Assembly: GCA_003551455.1 (NCBI GenBank)
Contig: PUMR01000044.1
Location: forward strand, 1-6,853
Length of the DNA: 6,853 bases
Direction: 5' to 3'
Source of the DNA: Mollicutes bacterium
GTDB taxonomy: Bacteria; Bacillota_I; Bacilli_A; Izemoplasmatales; Izemoplasmataceae
Part shown: piece by piece, positions 1 through 6,853 of the stretch
Numbering within the stretch: position 1 is the stretch's first letter
Layout of the letters: the number at the start of each line of letters is the position of its first letter
Program-made: the position numbers and the translations under genes
Notes under the pieces: generated by a model
Seen by the model: only the letters and a program-made list of their open reading frames with translations
What the model was told of the DNA's origin: nothing
Database searches by the model: none

Positions 1-1011
1 GGAGCCTTTCTTCAGAACCCCTGAATACACGCGGAAATAGGTGAGTCTTCCCACGAAGGGGTCGGTGGCGACCTTGAAGGCCAAGGCGGCGAATTTCTCT
101 TCGTCGGACGAGGGCACCCGGACTTCTTCACCGTTTTTCATCTTCCCCTTGATGCGGACGACATCCGTCGGTGCGGGAAGATAGTCCAAGACGGCGTCCA
201 AGACGAGTTTCACGCCTTTGTTCTTGAAGGCGCTGCCGCAAAGGACGGGGAAGAATTCGACATCGAGCGTCGCTTTCCGGATGGCCTCCTTGATCTTCTC
301 GACGGGGACCTCTTCCCCTTCGAGATACATCATCATTACATCGTCGTCGAAATCGGCGAGCATCTCGATGAGTTCGCTGCGTCGCTCGGTGACGATCTCC
401 CGGTATTCCTCGGGGATGTCGATCTCGACGGCGTTCTCTTCGGGGGCGCCGTCATAGCGATAGGCTTTCATCTCCACGAGGTCGATGATGCCTTCGAAAT
501 CCACTTCGGCGCCGATGGGCCATTGAATCGCCGCCGCTTTCACGCCGAGTCTTTCATCGAGGGATTTCACGCTGAAGGCGAAATCCGCGCCGATCTTGTC
601 CATCTTGTTGACGAAGACGATGCGCGGTACCATGTATTCGGTCGCCTGCCGCCAGACGGTCTCCGTCTGGGGCTCGACACCCGCCTGGGCGTCGAGTACG
701 GTCACCGCACCGTCAAGGACACGCAAGGAACGGGAGACTTCGACCGTGAAATCGACATGGCCGGGCGTGTCGATGATGTTCACTCGGTGGTCGCGCCAAA
801 AGGCGGTCGTGGCCGCAGAGGTGATGGTGATGCCCCTTTCTTGTTCTTGGTCCATCCAGTCCATCTGGGAGGCGCCTTCGTGCGTCTCTCCCATCTTGTG
901 GATTTTGCCAGTGTGAAAGAGGACGCGCTCCGTCGTCGTTGTCTTCCCGGCGTCAATATGCGCCATTATGCCGATGTTCCGGGTTTTTTCCAAGCTGTAT
1001 CTGCGTGCCAT
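1..1011 (-). CDS. fusA: Elongation factor G, N-terminal part (runs off the left edge)
   Basis: EF-G is the cytoplasmic GTPase that drives tRNA-mRNA translocation on the ribosome and, with RRF, ribosome recycling. The 337 codons in the window read without interruption from ATG at 1011-1009 to the window edge. Visible motifs are the P-loop AHIDAGKTT (residues 17-25), switch I with RGIT (59-62), DTPGH (81-85, including the catalytic His85), NKMD (135-138) and the G5 motif GSAF (259-262), followed by the start of domain II. Domains III-V lie outside the window. The N-terminus [14 protein letters not shown] is typical of Bacillota EF-G and distinguishes it from TetM-type ribosome protection proteins. 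The start is supported by AAGGAG 8 nt upstream. It lies 21 nt after rpsG and is surely co-transcribed with it. Nothing in the visible part looks damaged. Most residues linked to fusidic acid resistance lie outside the window. Confidence 0.98.
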   Translation of the reverse strand, partial: MARRYSLEKTRNIGIMAHIDAGKTTTTERVLFHTGKIHKMGETHEGASQMDWMDQEQERGITITSAATTAFWRDHRVNIIDTPGHVDFTVEVSRSLRVLDGAVTVLDAQAGVEPQTETVWRQATEYMVPRIVFVNKMDKIGADFAFSVKSLDERLGVKAAAIQWPIGAEVDFEGIIDLVEMKAYRYDGAPEENAVEIDIPEEYREIVTERRSELIEMLADFDDDVMMMYLEGEEVPVEKIKEAIRKATLDVEFFPVLCGSAFKNKGVKLVLDAVLDYLPAPTDVVRIKGKMKNGEEVRVPSSDEEKFAALAFKVATDPFVGRLTYFRVYSGVLKKGS

Positions 1012-1019
1012 GACTGGTG

Positions 1020-1025
1020 CTCCTT
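1020..1025 (-). promoter_or_regulatory. Ribosome binding site of fusA
   Basis: On the minus strand AAGGAG lies 8 nt before the fusA ATG, inside the 21-nt rpsG-fusA gap. It fixes the fusA start and leaves no room for a separate promoter between the two genes. Confidence 0.85.
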
Positions 1026-1032
1026 CCTGCTA

Positions 1033-1503
1033 TTACCAGCGGTAATGCGCGAACGCTTTGTTCGCTTCCGCCATCCTGTGCATGTCTTCGCGTTTCTTCA
1101 CGGACTGTCCTTCGCCGTTCGCGGCGGCGACAATCTCTTTGGCGAGACGCTCTTCCATGGTCTTTTCGCCACGGAGTCGCGCGTATTGGGTGATCCAGCG
1201 AAGTCCCAGGGTGTAGCGTCTTTCTTCACGGACTTCCATGGGGACCTGGTAGTTCTGTCCGCCGACGCGGCGCGCCCGGACTTCGAATGTGGGCATGACA
1301 TTGTCCAACGCCTCCTCGAACACTTCGAGGGGGGGGCGGTTGGTGATCTCTTCGATACGGCCGAACGCGGTGTAGAGAAGGCGCTGTGCCGTGTTCTTCT
1401 TGCCGTCTTTCATGATGCTGTTGATGAGTTTCGTGACGAGTTTCGAGTCGTACACCGGGTCGGGCAGTACGTCCCGTTTCGCCACATGTCCTCTGCGGGG
1501 CAT
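1033..1503 (-). CDS. rpsG: 30S ribosomal protein S7 (uS7), complete
   Basis: S7 nucleates assembly of the 3' major (head) domain of 16S rRNA and lies near the E site and the mRNA exit. The protein is 156 residues, the usual bacterial length. It has the family landmarks from end to end: N-terminus [18 protein letters not shown], then [12 protein letters not shown], the [13 protein letters not shown] segment with the rRNA-contacting beta-hairpin, [21 protein letters not shown], and the near-invariant end [15 protein letters not shown] at 1503-1501 is chosen because a near-perfect Shine-Dalgarno sits 7 nt upstream and the N-terminus matches the family exactly. The stop is TAA. It lies 36 nt after rpsL and 21 nt before fusA, in the standard str order. 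In E. coli S7 represses its own operon from the rpsL-rpsG spacer. Here that spacer is only 36 nt, so a copy of that long operator is unlikely. Confidence 0.99.
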   Translation of the reverse strand: MPRRGHVAKRDVLPDPVYDSKLVTKLINSIMKDGKKNTAQRLLYTAFGRIEEITNRPPLEVFEEALDNVMPTFEVRARRVGGQNYQVPMEVREERRYTLGLRWITQYARLRGEKTMEERLAKEIVAAANGEGQSVKKREDMHRMAEANKAFAHYRW

Positions 1504-1510
1504 GGCAGGT

Positions 1511-1519
1511 TCCTCCTTT
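1511..1519 (-). promoter_or_regulatory. Ribosome binding site of rpsG
   Basis: On the minus strand AAAGGAGGA sits 7 nt before the ATG of rpsG. It is close to a full match to the 16S anti-Shine-Dalgarno and predicts efficient initiation independent of upstream translation. Confidence 0.92.
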
Positions 1520-1539
1520 CAAGAATCTGTCTTTCCTAC

Positions 1540-1953
1540 CTACATTTCTTCCTTCTTGGTTCCGTATTTCGAACGTCCCTGTTTCCGGTCGACGACGCCT
1601 TCAGCGTCCAATGTGCCGCGGACAACGTGATAGCGCACACCCGGAAGGTCCTTGACACGACCGCCGCGGATGAGGACGACGCTGTGCTCTTGCAGCTTAT
1701 GGCCGATACCGGGGATGTAGGCCGTCACTTCCACGCCGTTCGTCAAACGGACACGGGCGTATTTACGGAGCGCCGAGTTCGGCTTCTTGGGTGTCATGGT
1801 CGCGACCCGCACGCACACGCCCCGTTTCTGCGGACTGGGCAGATGGGTGTAGCGCCGCTTGATCGAGTTGTAGTTGATGGCCAGATGTGGGGACTTGGAC
1901 TTCTTCTTGCGGGTCTTGCGTCCTTTTCTGACGAGTTGGTTGATGGTCGGCAT
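1540..1953 (-). CDS. rpsL: 30S ribosomal protein S12 (uS12), complete
   Basis: S12 sits at the decoding centre of the 30S subunit and helps control tRNA selection accuracy. The 137-residue protein begins [12 protein letters not shown] and carries the conserved core SPQKRGVC (40-47), [11 protein letters not shown] (54-64), RVRLTNG, YIPGIGH and [12 protein letters not shown] (97-108), ending GRSKYGTKK plus a short EEM tail. Length and N-terminus match Gram-positive S12. The streptomycin-linked positions are wild type (Lys56, Lys101 and Pro104 in this numbering), so the gene should encode the sensitive form. Asp102 is the position that is beta-methylthiolated in E. coli S12. The basic stretch at 13-34 is somewhat more Lys/Arg-rich than in Bacillus. 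The start is supported by AGGAGG 6 nt upstream and the stop is TAG. It is the first gene of a unit with its own promoter, and no rplGB (ybxF) gene precedes it. Confidence 0.99.
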   Translation of the reverse strand: MPTINQLVRKGRKTRKKKSKSPHLAINYNSIKRRYTHLPSPQKRGVCVRVATMTPKKPNSALRKYARVRLTNGVEVTAYIPGIGHKLQEHSVVLIRGGRVKDLPGVRYHVVRGTLDAEGVVDRKQGRSKYGTKKEEM

Positions 1954-1959
1954 GTTGTT

Positions 1960-1965
1960 CCTCCT
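1960..1965 (-). promoter_or_regulatory. Ribosome binding site of rpsL (doubled purine block)
   Basis: AGGAGG on the minus strand, 6 nt before ATG, directly preceded by a further AGGAG at 1966-1970. The doubled purine block sits just after a run of seven A (1972-1978) and the foot of a predicted hairpin, so access to it could depend on leader folding. Confidence 0.9.
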
Positions 1966-1978
1966 CTCCTGTTTTTTT

Positions 1979-1999
1979 CACAACACATCCATGTGTGTC
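1979..1999 (-). promoter_or_regulatory. Predicted small stem-loop next to the rpsL ribosome binding site
   Basis: In the transcript, ACACA pairs with UGUGU around a UGGA loop, and two more pairs can form with one bulged U. It ends about nine nt before the purine-rich ribosome binding block. The stem is mostly alternating A-U and C-G pairs and only moderately stable. Whether it folds or binds anything is inference. The same sequence is also the second copy of the dyad element in the promoter. Confidence 0.4.
1980..1999 (-). repeat. Dyad repeat element, copy 2 (in the leader)
   Basis: GACACACATGGA followed, after one base, by GTGTT. It matches copy 1 at 2071-2092 in 11 of the first 12 bases and in the following GTGTT. 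Each copy is itself an imperfect inverted repeat (ACAC against GTGT). The two copies start 93 nt apart in the same orientation. Confidence 0.55.
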
Positions 2000-2017
2000 G
2001 AATGTAGTGGATTGATG

Positions 2018-2049
2018 GCGAAAGCCGGTCATAGCCGGGCAGTTTTCGC
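2018..2049 (-). promoter_or_regulatory. Predicted two-tier stem-loop in the rpsL leader RNA
   Basis: In the transcript, GCGAAA (2049-2044) pairs perfectly with UUUCGC (2023-2018). Above an asymmetric internal loop, CCGG (2038-2035) pairs with CCGG (2028-2025), closing a six-base CUAUGA loop. An extra G-C pair (2040 with 2024) is possible with one bulged C. The element lies roughly 10 nt after the likely transcription start and about 65 nt before the rpsL start codon. Two stems separated by an asymmetric loop is a layout common in ribosomal-protein autoregulatory leaders. I do not recognise it as a named family, and the regulatory role is inference. Confidence 0.45.
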
Positions 2050-2065
2050 ACTTGACGCACGTGTA

Positions 2066-2094
2066 ATTATATAACACCGTTCCAGGTGTGTCAA
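2066..2094 (-). promoter_or_regulatory. Consensus sigma-A/sigma-70 promoter of rpsL-rpsG-fusA
   Basis: On the minus strand TTGACA (2094-2089) and TATAAT (2071-2066) are both perfect consensus hexamers separated by the ideal 17 bp. There is no extended -10 TG at the expected place and no AT-rich UP element. Transcription probably starts at a purine 6-8 nt downstream, G at 2060 or 2058, giving a leader of about 105 nt. It sits 12 nt after the T-run of the rpoC terminator, so it restarts transcription for the translation genes. A short inverted repeat, ACACC and GGTGT, starts at the last base of the -35 box and fills most of the spacer. Confidence 0.9.
2071..2092 (-). repeat. Dyad repeat element, copy 1 (overlaps the promoter)
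   Basis: GACACACCTGGA then, after three bases, GTGTT. It starts inside the -35 hexamer, fills the spacer and reaches the first base of the -10 hexamer. Its arms ACACC (2089-2085) and GGTGT (2078-2074) form an inverted repeat around six bases. It is related to copy 2 at 1980-1999. A protein bound here would compete with RNA polymerase; that role is inference. Confidence 0.55.
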
Positions 2095-2106
2095 TGTGTC
2101 CGGCGG

Positions 2107-2139
2107 AAAAAAAGCCGGGCCGCCTCGAGGCGACCCGGC
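2107..2139 (-). terminator. Rho-independent terminator of rpoB-rpoC
   Basis: Nine nt after the rpoC stop, the transcript forms an 11-bp stem: GCCGGG with CCCGGC, one U-G wobble, then CGCC with GGCG, closed by a UCGA tetraloop. Seven U follow directly (A-run at 2107-2113 on the plus strand). The plus-strand reading has no T-run after the stem, so it should act only on minus-strand transcripts. It separates rpoBC from rpsL-rpsG-fusA. Confidence 0.95.
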
Positions 2140-2148
2140 AACAATGTC

Positions 2149-5958
<3,810 letters not shown>

Positions 5959-5961
5959 CAA

Positions 5962-5975
5962 ATCACCTTGTCCTC
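5962..5975 (-). promoter_or_regulatory. Ribosome binding region of rpoC
   Basis: The 19-nt rpoB-rpoC gap holds two Shine-Dalgarno-like blocks, GAGGA (5975-5971) and AAGGTGAT (5969-5962). The second also matches the extended anti-Shine-Dalgarno complement and puts AAGG 7 nt before ATG at 5958, against only 4 nt before TTG at 5961. GAGGA lies 9 nt before TTG, so TTG initiation cannot be excluded. ATG is preferred. Confidence 0.7.
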
Positions 5976-5977
5976 AT

Positions 5978-6853
<876 letters not shown>

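Noticed and set aside
1..1011. Possibility that the GTPase is a tetracycline-resistance ribosome protection protein
   Set aside because: The N-terminal signature, the G motifs and the position after rpsL-rpsG all fit housekeeping EF-G.
1978..1992. Four-codon minimal frame (Met-Asp-Val-Leu-stop) just before the rpsL ribosome binding block
   Set aside because: There is no Shine-Dalgarno before it and it lies within the predicted hairpin. A frame this short occurs by chance.
523..2007. Plus-strand open frame of 494 codons opposite fusA, rpsG and rpsL
   Set aside because: It crosses three conserved minus-strand genes and their spacers in register with all of them. This is the same codon-bias artefact, with no recognisable protein features.

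Overview
The window is a housekeeping locus read entirely from the minus strand. In transcription order (right to left) it holds the 3' end of rpoB, complete rpoC, complete rpsL, complete rpsG and the 5' two-fifths or so of fusA. This is the classic bacterial RNA polymerase beta/beta' block followed by the 'str' block (S12, S7, EF-G). Every frame reads cleanly and I see no mobile element, CRISPR array, tRNA or rRNA. No undescribed gene system is present. The less ordinary material is regulatory (the 195-nt rpoC-rpsL gap) and structural (two RpoC elaborations).

Organism: the proteins look like Bacillota, most like the Erysipelotrichia / Mycoplasmatota (Acholeplasma-like) side of that group. 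The evidence is the RpoC N-terminus and zinc-binding segment, the RpoB C-terminal region and a Bacillus-like S12/EF-G. Genes use TGA, TAA and TAG as stops, so this is not the Mycoplasma/Spiroplasma code. The DNA is visibly GC-rich, and Leu TTA/CTA and Ser TCA codons are almost absent. That is unusual for the AT-rich Mollicutes and suggests a GC-rich, possibly uncultured, relative. The taxonomic placement is an inference from memory of the families.

Layout. 6853-5978: RpoB C-terminal 291 residues, up to its stop. 5977-5959: short junction with the rpoC ribosome binding site. 5958-2149: rpoC, with both zinc sites, the catalytic Asp triad and the trigger loop intact, plus an extra charged helical insertion and a long acidic tail. 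2139-2107: strong intrinsic terminator. 2094-2066: a promoter with perfect consensus TTGACA-N17-TATAAT. About 2060-1954: a leader of roughly 105 nt with two predicted stem-loops and a second copy of a dyad element that also overlaps the promoter. 1953-1540 rpsL, 1503-1033 rpsG and 1011-1 fusA follow, each with a strong Shine-Dalgarno.

How it works together: rpoB-rpoC make the two large catalytic subunits of RNA polymerase and their transcription ends at the terminator. Transcription restarts from the strong promoter to make S12 and S7 (30S subunit) and EF-G (translocase). The short junctions imply one rpsL-rpsG-fusA message.
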